From Ephydatia muelleri (Eukaryota > Porifera > Demospongiae > Spongillida > Spongillidae), in the NCBI GenBank assembly GCA_013339895.1, contig JABACO010000009.1, positions 9,080,071-9,144,070 on the forward strand: 64,000 nt of DNA, in the 5' to 3' direction. Below the pieces are notes generated by a model, which did not search any database, was not told where the DNA came from, and saw only the letters and a program-made list of their open reading frames with translations. How positions within the stretch are numbered: the first letter of the stretch is position 1; every line of letters begins with the position of its first letter. Shown piece by piece: positions 1-9,754 of the stretch. Made by a program: the position numbers and the translations under genes.

Positions 1-240
1 TTATTTCTTTCTGTTTTTGCCTCGCAATCACGTGAGTTGAAACTTTCCACGTAGCGGTGATGTAATCCATCCGCAGCTGTGGGAATCTGGGTCTGGGTAC
101 GAGACTAAACTTAGTACATGTAGGGCCTACTGTGCCACGCAAGTCTTCGCCACCATATTGGCTGCAACCATTCGGATCACGCAACGGGTAGAGTTCGAAC
201 CGTTCCTGCTGAAGTATTGTGACTATGGACACTCAAGGGC
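1..240. repeat. Partial copy of the DUSP upstream flank found at 6355-6545
   Basis: This stretch matches the sequence upstream of the minus-strand DUSP gene at 5681-6339 (shared tracts such as CTCGCAATCACGTGAGTTGA and GAACCGTTCCTGCTGAAGTA). The window therefore probably opens in the promoter side of another minus-strand DUSP copy lying to the left. Around 50-110 it also carries one arm of the dispersed MITE described at 7742-7885 (GCGGTGATGTAATCCATCCG and GGGTCTGGGTACGAGAC). Confidence 0.6.
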
Positions 241-478
241 GATGATATTCACTGGTCTTACTATTACCATATATGGCGAAAATTGATAGTGAATCATTCA
301 AGCCCCCTTTTGCAGCAGATCCATATTACTTCGCCCTAGCGGAAGTAATCTGATAGGTTATTAATAGAGGCACACACGTGGCATAGTTATAGCTGTGCAT
401 GTGCTAAATGTATCTGTTTACGCTGATAACAAAGCACACACCAGCATCTAGTTATGAATAATTAATGAGATATATTGG

Positions 479-479
<1 letters not shown>

Positions 480-510
<31 letters not shown>
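480..510. repeat. Homopolymer G tract (31 nt)
   Basis: A pure run of G marks the point where DUSP copy A loses similarity to the full-length copy at 6661-7361. Runs of this kind recur through the window. It may be a real mononucleotide repeat or an assembly breakpoint. Confidence 0.9.
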
Positions 511-511
<1 letters not shown>

Positions 512-530
512 ATATCTCCGCTACCCGCCT

Positions 531-915
531 CTGCTACGAGGTTGTACGGAGACAAGTACAGATGCAGAAGGCTGAGACTGGAGGACAAGGAAAGCTTTGA
601 CATATCGAGACACATGAAAAGTGCTCTCGAGTTTATAGAGGAGGCGAGAGTCGACAGGGCTGCCATACTAGTCCACTGCTCTGCTGGTGTTAGCAGGTCC
701 GCAACAGTTGTCATAGTCTTTCTGATGACCTAGTAAGCGACTTCTAAATGTGTACATCGGCATGGCAGAGAACCACTGTCTGCGTTCGTTTATTTTGCAG
801 CCGCACGTGGCCTTTGAAGACAGCTGCATCTTATTGCTATGAAAGGAGGCCCATACTATTACCGAACATAGGTTTCATGGAGTACTTGGTGAAGCTTGAT
901 CAGAAACCGTTATAA
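531..915 (+). pseudogene. DUSP copy A, 5'-truncated
   Basis: Catalytic-exon remnant up to 732 (donor GTAAGC), then a C-terminal exon at 801-915 after a TTGCAG acceptor. The catalytic P-loop HCSAGVSRS is intact and the sequence is almost identical to the gene at 6661-7361. The first exon and the front half of the phosphatase domain are missing, replaced at about 531 by unrelated sequence and the G31 tract. The C-terminal exon gives the typical DUSP tail (RRPILLPNIGFMEYL) but ends early (LDQKPL, stop 913-915) instead of LDQKLQNSV. As it stands it cannot make a phosphatase. An assembly artefact at the G tract is the alternative to a true pseudogene. Confidence 0.7.
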
Positions 916-959
916 TACCACCCTACAGGACGAGCAGCCACGCCCCCAGGCCCTATGTT

Positions 960-1300
960 TAACGTCAGCAAGGTTCCATATAGGATTGATTGAGGATATC
1001 ATTAAGGAAACGTAACTCGCGTATAGAGGGACAACGGAGAAACGGATCGCTTATCTGTTTGTCGCAATCGAACGACAACCGAATCCGTTCCTCGTTCAAG
1101 TCCCAAAAATCGTCGTCGTCTTCGTTCCGTCAAGTACAACTCGAGCTAGGAGCGGTTTTGAATAACGGCAATAGTACCAATCACTTCAGAATGTACCCAC
1201 AGGGTGCCTTTAGGGGTCAGGTAAAAGTAAAACACATCGAGGAAAAACTACCTAATTTGGTATTCGCTATTTAACCACCAATGACATCAGTTAATTTCAT
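960..1300 (+). repeat. Dispersed repeat fragment, related to 14018-14230
   Basis: The 985-1100 segment is similar to the reverse complement of about 14030-14220 (both read roughly as AGGATTGATTGAGGAT, then GAGGGACAACGGNGAAACGG). A 94-codon open frame (990-1274) is arginine/serine-rich and I do not recognise it. It is most likely a remnant of an interspersed element. Confidence 0.4.
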
Positions 1301-1340
1301 TTGGTTACCTTTTATCGCTGCTTTTTGTCAACAAGTAAAT

Positions 1341-1630
1341 AAAACATTCTCTACGAGAAGGTTGGTTGCATATAGGATTGAAAGACAATGGTGGTGTAAA
1401 AAGCACGGAAACAAGATTTGACTGGAATGGGACTGGGTAAAATGAACTTGGCCTATATTTAGCACACTCTGACATCAGCATGCACTATTTTAGAATGTAC
1501 TGAGAGTGCTAAATATAGGCCAAGTTCATTTTACCCAGTCCCATTCCAGTCAAATCTTGTTTCCGTGCTTTTTACACCACCATTGTCTTTCAATCCTATA
1601 TGCAACCGACCTTCTCGTAGAGAATGTTTT
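1341..1630. repeat. Long foldback hairpin, about 125-bp arms with a 40-bp loop
   Basis: The left arm 1341-1465 (starting AAAACATTCTCTACGAGAAG) is the essentially perfect reverse complement of the right arm 1506-1630 (ending CTTCTCGTAGAGAATGTTTT). The loop is 1466-1505. No coding capacity is seen. It looks like a young foldback MITE or an inverted duplication. Transcription would yield a long double-stranded RNA. Confidence 0.85.
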
Positions 1631-1639
1631 TAGTCCCCC

Positions 1640-2273
1640 CACCCGATGGCCATGCTTTATACTGTTGTGAGTCCATTTGAAGGGGAAGGTGGTGGTGCCG
1701 GCCATTTTGGAGGTGGTGGTGGCCATGCTGGAGGAGGTGGTGGTGGCTGTGCCAGGGGCACCACTAGTTCATTATTGCACAAGAGTTGGGTTTGTACAGG
1801 GACATAGGACATCAGATTTACATACGTTTCATTTGAAATTTTTGTCCTTGATATCTCACAAGCAAGTTACCAGTATCCTTGTTTGAAATTGAGTTGAATT
1901 TAAAGTTCATAATTCTCTGTAGTTATTCAAGCAAATAAAATACAAAACCTCATTTGCGTGTACACGAATTTTTTTTGTTTGATTGTTTTTGACAACTGTC
2001 ATGCATCAGGTGGGTGTGGTGGCAAAGGGCGTGGTCGGATTGGGTGGGGCTTGTTTGTTCATGACTTAGTTTCAGTTGCTCAGCTTAATGTGCAGTTGAT
2101 GTCTTTATTTGTTACTGTTCCTCTTCTTTGTTGCTTCTTTTTTCCTTTTTTGGAGGAAGGGGGAGGGGGGGGTGAAGGGTCTGGGTCAAGGTTGAGATGA
2201 GAGGGTGGGGGAGGGGGAGGAAGTGAATAACTTCTACTAACTTCAAAAATTGTCTTCTCACACCCACACACAG
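1640..2273. other. Spacer with glycine-codon-rich low-complexity patches
   Basis: No gene recognised. 1676-1760 is GGTGGT-rich and would read as a Gly-rich peptide ending at a stop. 2160-2220 is purine-rich. The tract resembles the Gly/Ala-rich segment at 12240-12540 in composition only. An acceptor-like CACACACAG ends at 2273, just before the EFL1 exon. Confidence 0.4.
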
Positions 2274-4851
2274 GGTGTGATTTGCTGCCTGCTGCCACAA
2301 CTGTAACTACCACCACCACCGAAGACAGTCAAGACACCAATGATGTCTTTCTTGCCTTCAGTCGCATCTACAGTGGCAGCATCTCCAAGGGACAGAAACT
2401 CTTTGTCCTCCACCCCGATATGATCCAAGAGAACCCCTACCTCCTCCTTCACCCTCCTCCCCATCTGGTTGTGGCACTCCCCTCCCCCGTTACGTAGACG
2501 AAGTGGTCATTGGAGACCTCTTTGTTCTTATGGGCCGGCAGGTGCTCCCAGTGGACTGGGTACCCGCGGGTAATGTAGTAGACATAGCCAGCCTGGACCA
2601 GTGTGTCCTCAAGTTGGCCACCCTCTCCTGCTCCGCCTTTCGCTCCATGAGCTTCCTGGCCACGCCCATCATACGCGTCACCATGGAGCGGGTCCACCCG
2701 AGCGAGATGCCGGCCCTCAACATGGTCGATCCCTGTGTGGAGGTGATGGTACAGGGGACGGGGGAGCACGTGGCTCGGGATGGCGGGGGAGGTCCATCTG
2801 CAGAAGTGCATGGACGACCTCGCCAAGCGGTTCGCCCGGGTGGAGGTGAGGTCATTGCATTGGAGCCCATCGTGCCCTTCAGGGAGACGGTGGTGACTGA
2901 TGAGACGAACAGGGTCGTCCCCTCTTCCCCCGGGGAAGTGGATGGGGAGGAGGAGGGAAGAGAGGGTACACTATCTGTGGGGTCGTTTCTCGGCAGAGAG
3001 GGACGGAGTGATTGCGTGTCCCTGCCAGAGGGATGGGTCCAGACAGCAAATAGGGCCCACACCCTCTTGGTGAGGGCCATTCCTCTGCCTGGGGAGGTGT
3101 CTCGTCTGCTGGAAGCCAATGTCCATCTGCTCAAGGCCCTGAGCGCTTTCAGCGGGAGTTCGATGAGAGAGACGAGAGAAGAGGATGGTGCAAAGGGAGA
3201 GTCAGGGGAGGAAGGGGGGTCACAGCTCGAAGGGGGAGTCACCAGATGTGGCCACTGTCAAACTCAACGACGAGACGTTGGAACAGCTGTGTGAGCTGAG
3301 AGAGAAACTTCGTGTGGCGTTCGAAGGCACTCCTGAACAAGCAAGCGGTGCCACAGACAGGATATGGAGTTTTGGCCCCCGGGGGTCGGTCCTTAATTGT
3401 GTTCCCACCTACCAACGACCGTCCATGTGGAGCTCCATCGATCGCTGCGTCGTCAAGGGCGTCGTCACCAGGGAACACGACACCTCCATCGTGAACGGGT
3501 TCCAGCTGGCTACGCTGAGTGGCCCCCTCTGCGAGGAGCCCATGCACGGGGTGTGTATGGTGCTCCAACAGTGGTCCCACCAAGTCGCACCACCCTCACA
3601 AATGGGTCCTCCTCTTACATCATCCGAGGACACACCTTCATTGCCATTCGACGCCTACGGTCCCATTTCGGGGCAGCTGGTGTCGGCCATGAAGGAGGGC
3701 TGCAGGAGGGCCTTCTTGGCCCAGCTGGTGCGCCTCATGGCTGCCACGTACTCTTGCAGCGTCCTGGCAACGGCAGAGGTGTTGGGGAAACTGTACGGCG
3801 TGCTGGGGAGGAGTGGAGGGAAGGTGTGTTCGGAGGAGGTGAAGGAGGGGACCGTGCTGTTCAATGTAAGGGCGACACTCCCTGTGGCTGAGAGCTTTGG
3901 GTTTGCGAAGGAGATGAGAAAGAAGACGAGCGGATTGGCCAGCCCCCAGCTGGTGTTCAGTCATTGGGAGGTGTGTTAGGGAAGGAGAGAGCCTGGTCCT
4001 TCAGCTGGTGTTCAGTCATTGGGAGGTGTGTTAGGGGAGGAGGGAGCCTGGTCCTTCAGCTGGTGTTCAGTCATTGGGAGGTGTGTTAGGGGAGGAGGGA
4101 GCCTGGTCCTTCAGCTGGTGTTCAGTCATTGGGAGGTGTGTTATGGAAGGAGGGAGCCTGGTCCTTCAGCTGGTGTTCAGTCATTGGGAGGTGTGTTAGG
4201 GAAGGAGGGAGCCTGGTCCTTCAGCTGGTGTTTAGTCATTGGGAGGTGTGTTAGGGGAGGAGGGAGCCTGGTCCTTCAGGTGGTGTTCAGTCATTGGGAG
4301 GTGTGTTAGGGGAGGAGGGAGCCTGGTCCTTCAGCTGGTGTTCAGTCATTGGGAGGTGTGTTAGGGGAGGAGGGAGCCTGGTCCTTCAGCTGGTGTTCAG
4401 TCATTGGGAGGTGTGTTAGGGGAGGAGGGAGCCTAGTCCTTCAGCTCAGACATTGGGAGGTGTGTCAGGGGAGAAGGGAGCCTAGTTCTTCAGCTGGTGT
4501 ACAGTCATTGGGGGGTGTAGGTTGGTACTTCCTAGCATATCCCTTAATGAAGTTCGTCCTTGTGTACTGGGTGTTTGATAAGCAAGATGGATCGATGTGC
4601 ATTAATTAAAATGTGTTGAATGTGAACTACTATTTTATTTGTATGTATTGTAATCTCGTCAGGTGATTCCCAGTGATCCATTCTGGGTGCCCACCACAGA
4701 AGAGGAACTGCTCCATTTTGGGGAGAAAGCAGACACAGAAAACATAGCTAGGGGGTACATGAACATGGTGCGCAAGAGGAAAGGGCTTCCTGTGGATGAG
4801 AAGCTTGTGGAACATGGCGAGAAACAGAGAACACTTATAAAGAACAAATGA
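2274..4851 (+). CDS. EFL1: EFL1-like GTPase (60S maturation factor), C-terminal part, frame-disrupted
   Basis: EFL1 is the EF-2-like GTPase that, with SBDS, releases eIF6 from pre-60S ribosomes in the cytoplasm. Only domains II to V are present. Exon 2274-3970 contains [94 protein letters not shown] and [16 protein letters not shown]. Exon 4663-4851 continues [16 protein letters not shown] to the conserved tail QRTLIKNK. The junction FSHWE|VIPSDP is phase 0 (donor GTGTGT, acceptor TCGTCAG). No G domain (P-loop, switch motifs) is found upstream, where DUSP sequence lies instead. At least four single-base frame changes are needed, near 2425, 2775, 2845 and between 3150 and 3300. It may be a decayed copy or a region of poor consensus; the clean second exon and splice sites leave both open. 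Confidence 0.8.
3971..4515 (+). repeat. 55-bp minisatellite made from the EFL1 exon end plus 5' splice site
   Basis: About ten tandem units of 55 bp. Copies of the CTGGTG motif start at 3950, 4005, 4060, 4115, 4170, 4225, 4280, 4335 and 4390, then degrade at about 4445 and 4494. Each unit is the last 21 nt of the EFL1 exon (encoding LVFSHWE) followed by 34 nt of intron beginning GTGTGT and ending TCCTTCAG. Every unit therefore repeats a donor and offers an AG acceptor before the next 21-nt block, which is in frame. Confidence 0.9.
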
Positions 4852-5229
4852 GCAAATTTTTTTGTTTTGTTTCTTTCAGACTTGTAGTGTATCAATTTAC
4901 CTCAAGTGTGAAGCGTTTAGCAGATTCTGTGTTAACCCTCTGTCACCTGATTCGTAGCCTCTGAGTTCAGCAGCTTGAACCCACTCACATGCTTCCTACC
5001 CCCATAGACCATCCAAATTTTTGTAGCTCTAGGAACATAATATGTGTGTGCAAGCACCACCTACTAATCATACGTAGACTGTGTTGTATCTGTTGCACAT
5101 GTAGTGCTGTTTGTTATACCGTACTCCCTTTGCAATGCCTAATGTCATTTTTCAAGTTCCATCTAGTCTGTTTTAGTAATGAGGTGGTCTGGGCACGAGG
5201 CAACTGGACGTGGCTGAACTATTGCTTAA
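4852..5229. other. EFL1 3' flank, no gene seen
   Basis: AT-rich spacer after the EFL1 stop codon. At about 5180 a short GGTCTGGGCACGAGGC resembles the end of the dispersed MITE family. No supported gene. Confidence 0.4.
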
Positions 5230-6545
5230 GTCCGAACGTCTACACTGCAGTTTGCGACCCACTATCTCCCTGAATGGGACGATAAGCTCACAGATCCTTA
5301 CCTCCATGCTTGACGAGGTCTCCTATGCTGTCCCTCCCCTCTCTCCTTTGCTGTTCCCCCCCCCCATCACCACCCCCACTGCCATTGTGTGTTCTCCTTG
5401 ACTGTCCCCTGCTGTGTCACCTCATTGGAGCTTTAATGGGAACTGCCATATGTGTAATGGAGAATAATTTATAATTGCTATTGCTTTTTTTTTAATAATT
5501 GTGTGAACGTGGGATGCTTCAATGTATAGCTAGTTGCATGAGCATATGAAGAGCTCTACACACATACATTAGCAAGATATACCTGTACACCATAGAGCTT
5601 ACGTACATAATATTTGGAAAAATAATTAATTCTATGCGTGCATTATAAGATCACAGTAGCTTGAAGAGATAAGAGTTCCCCTAATGTCCACTCATTTTTT
5701 TCTTGTCGAGGCCCATCAGGTATTTGAAAAAACCAATGTTTGGGTACGAGGCGGCCCTTCGTCGACAAGCCTGCCTAGAGGTCTTCTTTAGACTCCATCC
5801 CTCACTGTACGTGGGGCAAATTTACGGAGCACATGTTGAATCGGTTATACGGAGGAAAGGCGCGGTTGCTTACCAGACCATGAAATAAGCCATGGCGACA
5901 GTCACAGACCGGCTGACACCTGCCACGCAGTGCACCAAGATGCCAGCCTTTTTCGCCTTAGCCTCAGCGATGAATTCCAGGGCGCCATCGATGTGCTTCG
6001 AAATATCGTACCAGCTCTCGTCTATAATATCCAGTCGCAGGCATTTGATGTGCTTTCCGTAAATCCCCTCCGTTCGCGCCTCCCCCGCTGCCGCGTTGAG
6101 CACGTACGTTATGCGCTTCTTGTCCAGCTTCTCAATATCGCGTGCGTCTCCGCTGTCACCAATGTACAACCTAAAGCCACTCTCATCAGAATAGATTTCC
6201 GAAGGGGTCTGTGTACATACTGGAAATAGATACAGTATCTCCGTTAAGAGCCACGCCCTCTTACCTCTTGCTTCTCTTGATAGAAGCCTTTCCGCGGGAA
6301 CAGCTCTCCTCTCAGTGCTTCAAGACTTTCATTATCCATGTTTTTTTTTTTTTTTCTCTCTGTTTTGCCCTGTAGGAGTGCTTACCTCGCAATCACGTGA
6401 GTTGAAACTTAAATAGGGCCTAGTAAAATGCATAATGCGTGCACGCAAGTCTTTGCCACCTTGCATATTGGCTGCAACCATTCGGATCACGCACCGGGTA
6501 AAGTTCGAACCGTTCCTGCTGAAGTATTGTGACTATGGACACACA
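5230..6545. repeat. Left arm of a 1.3-kb inverted duplication (partner about 8257-9530)
   Basis: The reverse complement of this segment is highly similar to about 8257-9530. It shares the DUSP exons, the flank with GACGAGGTCTCC/GGAGACCTCGTC, and the upstream flank GAACCGTTCCTGCTGAAG. The arms enclose DUSP copy C (6661-7361). The left arm carries the intact gene, the right arm the decayed one. Confidence 0.85.
5681..6339 (-). CDS. Small atypical dual-specificity phosphatase, copy B (intact, 177 aa)
   Basis: Predicted dual-specificity (Tyr, Ser/Thr) protein phosphatase. Exons on the minus strand: 6339-6265 (25 codons, MDNESLEALRGELFPRKGF), 6208-5874 (catalytic), 5804-5681 (tail). They join in phases 0 and 2 with GTAAGA/CAG and GTAAGC/CAG sites. 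The catalytic exon reads GFRLYIGDSGDARD, then KRITYVLNAA, the general-acid region IIDESWYDI, and P-loop HCVAGVSRS with nucleophile Cys119 and the conserved Arg. The tail exon carries the family helix and RRRAASYPNIGFFKYL. The length fits atypical DUSPs, which consist of little but the catalytic domain. No signal peptide, transmembrane segment or kinase-docking domain is seen. Substrate unknown. Confidence 0.88.
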
Positions 6546-6660
6546 CTGACAGGTACATGCATTACTTAGCCCTCGTCCTCATTCCGCGGAAGTAACTAAG
6601 CGATCTGATATGTTATTAAAATTATAAATTCTGAAAAGGGGGGAGTGGTTGAAAACAATT

Positions 6661-7361
6661 ATGGACGCAGCCACCTCAAATGGTACGACTATTATATCAC
6701 GCACAGAGCTTGAACATCTGAGAGCCGAATTATTCCCGGGCCCCGGTCTACGATACGGCGGTGTGGTTCGTAAGACCGTGTGACGCTGTCCATGTCATTC
6801 AGCATAAACGCAGCCTTCCTTGTAGGATGAGAATCCATCCGAGGTTTATTCAGAGGAGGGAGGCTTCAGATTGTTCCTGGGAGATGAGCATGACGCGTGC
6901 GACCTCTCTGTCCTGGACTCAAAGAACATCCGGTATGTTCTCAATCTGGTTCCACACGAAGTCGAGACTACGAAGTTGTACGGAGACAAGTACAGATGCA
7001 AAAGGCTGAGACTGGAGGACAAGGAAAGCTTTGACATATCGAGACACATGAAAAGTGCTCTCGAGTTTATAGAGGAGGCGAGAGTCGACAGGGCTGCCAT
7101 ACTAGTCCACTGCTCTGCTGGTGTTAGCAGGTCCGCAACAGTTGTCATAGCCTTTCTGATGACCTAGTAAGCGACTTCTAAATGTGTATTATATCGGCAT
7201 GGCAGAGAACCACTGTCTGCGTTCGTTTATTTTGCAGCCGCACGTGGCCTTTGAAGACAGCTGCATCTTATTGCTATGAAAGGAGACCCATACTATTACC
7301 GAACATAGGTTTCATGGAGTACTTGGTGAAGCTTGATCAGAAGCTTCAGAACAGTGTATAA
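6661..7361 (+). CDS. Small atypical dual-specificity phosphatase, copy C (intact, 189 aa)
   Basis: Exons 6661-6765 (MDAATSNGTTIISRTELEHL, 35 codons), 6826-7166 and 7238-7361. Phases are 0 and 2; the first donor (GTG|GTTCGT) is weak and was chosen by phase. The catalytic exon has GFRLFLGDEHDACD, NIRYVLNLVPHE, RLEDKESFDISRHM and P-loop HCSAGVSRS (Cys131). The tail is RRPILLPNIGFMEYLVKLD, ending QNSV. Upstream 6605-6660 is conserved with the same position of copy F (11130-11189), so a promoter may be duplicated with it. The gene sits between the arms of the inverted duplication and is nearly identical to copies A and F. Confidence 0.87.
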
Positions 7362-7741
7362 CTTTGCCGTTATAATTATGATATGAGATCGTTTCCGCAT
7401 GTTTTTCCAAGATTTAAAATTTATTTTTATTGATATTCTAGAAGTCTGAAATGTCATTGCTTCCTACGCACTGAATTTTTAATCAGCCATACAGCGTTAC
7501 GTTTGTATTGCGCGTATGGAAATTTTATAATGTATGCGCTAGGTGACCTAGGTCCCTTTTCGCGGAAAGATCCAACTAACGTGACTATTTTATATAATTG
7601 ACAGTACACGACTGTCGAGTAACCTCCTTCGAGGCCCTATTTCTATATTACAGTTGAAAAAACTTTTCGCCACAGTATAAAAGTAGGACCTGGGACGAGG
7701 CTACTGAAGTGGTCTCGTACCCAGACCTAATTGACGTAGTG
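7362..7741. other. Spacer, no gene seen
   Basis: AT-rich sequence downstream of copy C, with no supported open frame. The MITE at 7742-7885 follows. Confidence 0.4.
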
Positions 7742-7885
7742 CTAGTCTCGTACCCAGACCCTGATTCCCAAAGCTGCGGATGTTTTTTTTTTGTTGCTGC
7801 GGATGGATTACATCACCGCTAAGTGACGTAGCGGTGATGTAATCCATCCGTAGCTGTGGGAATCAGGGTCTGGGTATGAGACTAG
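7742..7885. mobile_element. Palindromic MITE with CTAGTCTCG termini
   Basis: Terminal inverted repeats start CTAGTCTCGTACCCAGACCC and end GGGTCTGGGTATGAGACTAG. The centre is a palindrome (GATTACATCACCGCT / AGCGGTGATGTAATC). Partial or complete relatives occur at about 50-110, 12118-12160, 48090-48152, 54657-54760, 55070-55105, 56095-56175, 56300-56340, 58020-58130 and 60585-60630. It is non-coding. The source of transposase is unknown. Confidence 0.8.
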
Positions 7886-8256
7886 TCCAGTGCACTCATG
7901 GAATGGGAAAAGGTATAACCACGCTGTGAAAATGAACGACAACGCCCACAGACAAAGCAGATAAAATAGAATAACGAAACCAATGTTACCATGTTCATAA
8001 CAGTTTTCATGAGCGACGAAGACAATGAAGGCGTTTATACTTTTGTTGTGTAACGAGCTTTCCTGGTGTAAAATACCGCGCCGGTTGCAACGTTATTAAC
8101 ATTATCTGATATGTCTCAATGTCTCAGTACAGTGGTTCGTATAAACAATGGCTTGTGTGTTCGGTCAGACTGAGCAAATTCTTGCTCGAGATATGGTATG
8201 GTGTCGTATAGTCACAGACTCACAGGAAAGAAACGGGTCGAATCAAGTTTTGATCT
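7886..8256. other. Spacer between MITE and inverted-repeat arm
   Basis: No supported gene. Short open frames here lack family motifs. Confidence 0.35.
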
Positions 8257-9530
8257 GTGTGTCCATAGCTTCAGCAGGAACGGTTCGAACTCTGCCCGGT
8301 GCGTGATCCATATGGTTTCAGCCAATATGCACGGTGGCAAAGACTTGTGTGCACGCAGTATGCATTTCCTATTTAAGTTTCAACTCACGTGATTGCGAGG
8401 TAAGCACTCCTACAGGGCAAAACAGAGAGAAAAAAATGGATAATGAAAGTCTTGAAGCACTGAGAGGAGAGCTGTTCCCGCGGAAAGGCTTCTATCAAGA
8501 GAAGCAAGAGGTAAGAGGGCGTGGTTCTTAACGGAGATACTGTATCTGTGTCCAATATGTACACAGACCCCTTCGGAAATCTATTCTGATGAGAGCGGTT
8601 TTAGGTTGTAGATTGGTGACAGCGGAGACGCACGCGATATTGAGAAGCTGGACAAGAAGCGCAAAACGTACGTGCGCAACGCGGCAGCGGGGGAGGTGCT
8701 AACGGAGGGGATTTACGGAAAGCACATCAACTGGATATTATAGACGAGAGCTGGTACGATGTTTCGAAGCACATCGATGGCGCCCTGGAATTCCATCGCC
8801 GAGGCTAAGGCGAAAAAGGCGGGCATCTTGGTGCACTGTGTGGTAGTGTCAGCCGGTCTGTGACTGTCGCCAGCTTATTTCATGGACTGGTAAGCAACCG
8901 CGCCCTTCCTCCGTATTACCGATTCAACATGTGCTCGTAAATTTGCCCCACGTACAATGAGGGGTGGAGTCTAAAGAAGACCTCTAGGCAGGCTTGTCGA
9001 CGAAGGGCCGCCTCGTATCCAAACATTGGTTTTTTCAAATACCTGATGGGCCTCGACAAGAAAAAAATGAGTGGACATTAGGGAAACTCTTATTTCTTCA
9101 AGCTACTGTGATCTTATAATGCACGCATAGAATTAATTATTTTTCCAAATATATTATGTACGCAAGCTCTATGGTGTGCAGTGTAGAGCTCTTCATATGC
9201 TCATGCAACTAGCTATACATTGAAGCATCCCACGTTCACACAATTATTAAAAAAAAAAGCAATAGCAATTATAAATTATTCTCCATTTCACATATACCCA
9301 CTAAAGCTCCAATGAGGTGACACAGCAGGGGACAGTCAAGGAGAACACACAATGGCAGTGGGGGTATTGGGGGGGGAGGGGGGGGGGACAGCAAAGGAGA
9401 GAGGGGAGGGACAGCATAGGAGACCTCGTCAAGCATGGAGGTAAGGATCTATGTGCTTCATCGTCCCATCTTCATCGTCCCATTCAGTGAGATAGTGGGT
9501 GGTAAACTGCAGTGCAGACGTTCAGACTTC
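8257..9530. repeat. Right arm of the 1.3-kb inverted duplication
   Basis: Reverse-complement partner of 5230-6545, with the same order of upstream flank, DUSP exons and downstream flank. It is more diverged in the coding part, with several indels confined to exon 2. Confidence 0.85.
8436..9081 (+). pseudogene. DUSP copy D, decayed paralog of copy B
   Basis: Exon 1 (8436-8510) is identical in length and sequence to copy B, donor included. Exon 2 (8567-8889) has a TAC to TAG stop near 8608, a deletion near 8730 and further indels. The P-loop region reads HC followed by a deletion that removes the AGVSR part of HCVAGVSRS. The exon 3 acceptor CAG is changed to CAA at 8957. Exon 3 (8958-9081) is otherwise preserved. 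Several independent lesions make this a real pseudogene. Confidence 0.85.
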
Positions 9531-9534
9531 TCCA

Positions 9535-9690
9535 TTGTACACAATGTGCAATGTGGCACACAATGTGGCACACAATGTGGACACAATGCACTAACAATGG
9601 TTACCAGATTGGACAACCAGACTGGAGAATTCAGATTTCATAATAACACACACCTGTACCTGTGACAAAAAATAATAATAAAATAATACT
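9535..9690. repeat. Dispersed repeat, inverted copy at about 20738-20880
   Basis: The segment with CAATGGTTACCAGATTGGAC and ACACACCTGTACCTGTGAC is the reverse complement of the sequence just 3' of the F-box gene. It includes a short tandem of ATGTGGCACACA units. Function unknown. Confidence 0.7.
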
Positions 9691-9754
9691 ACACACCAAG
9701 TGAAACCTCATCCATAATGCTGATGTTCATCACGGAGAACCTGGTTTTGTTGTG

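Noticed and set aside
2490..3242. 250-codon antisense frame opposite EFL1
   Set aside because: Shadow of the GC-rich EFL1 coding strand, with no domain signature.
3950..4515. CRISPR-like array (EFL1 repeats)
   Set aside because: Contiguous tandem repeats without unique spacers in a eukaryotic intron. The same applies to 41493-41803, 42752-43215 and 44074-44395.
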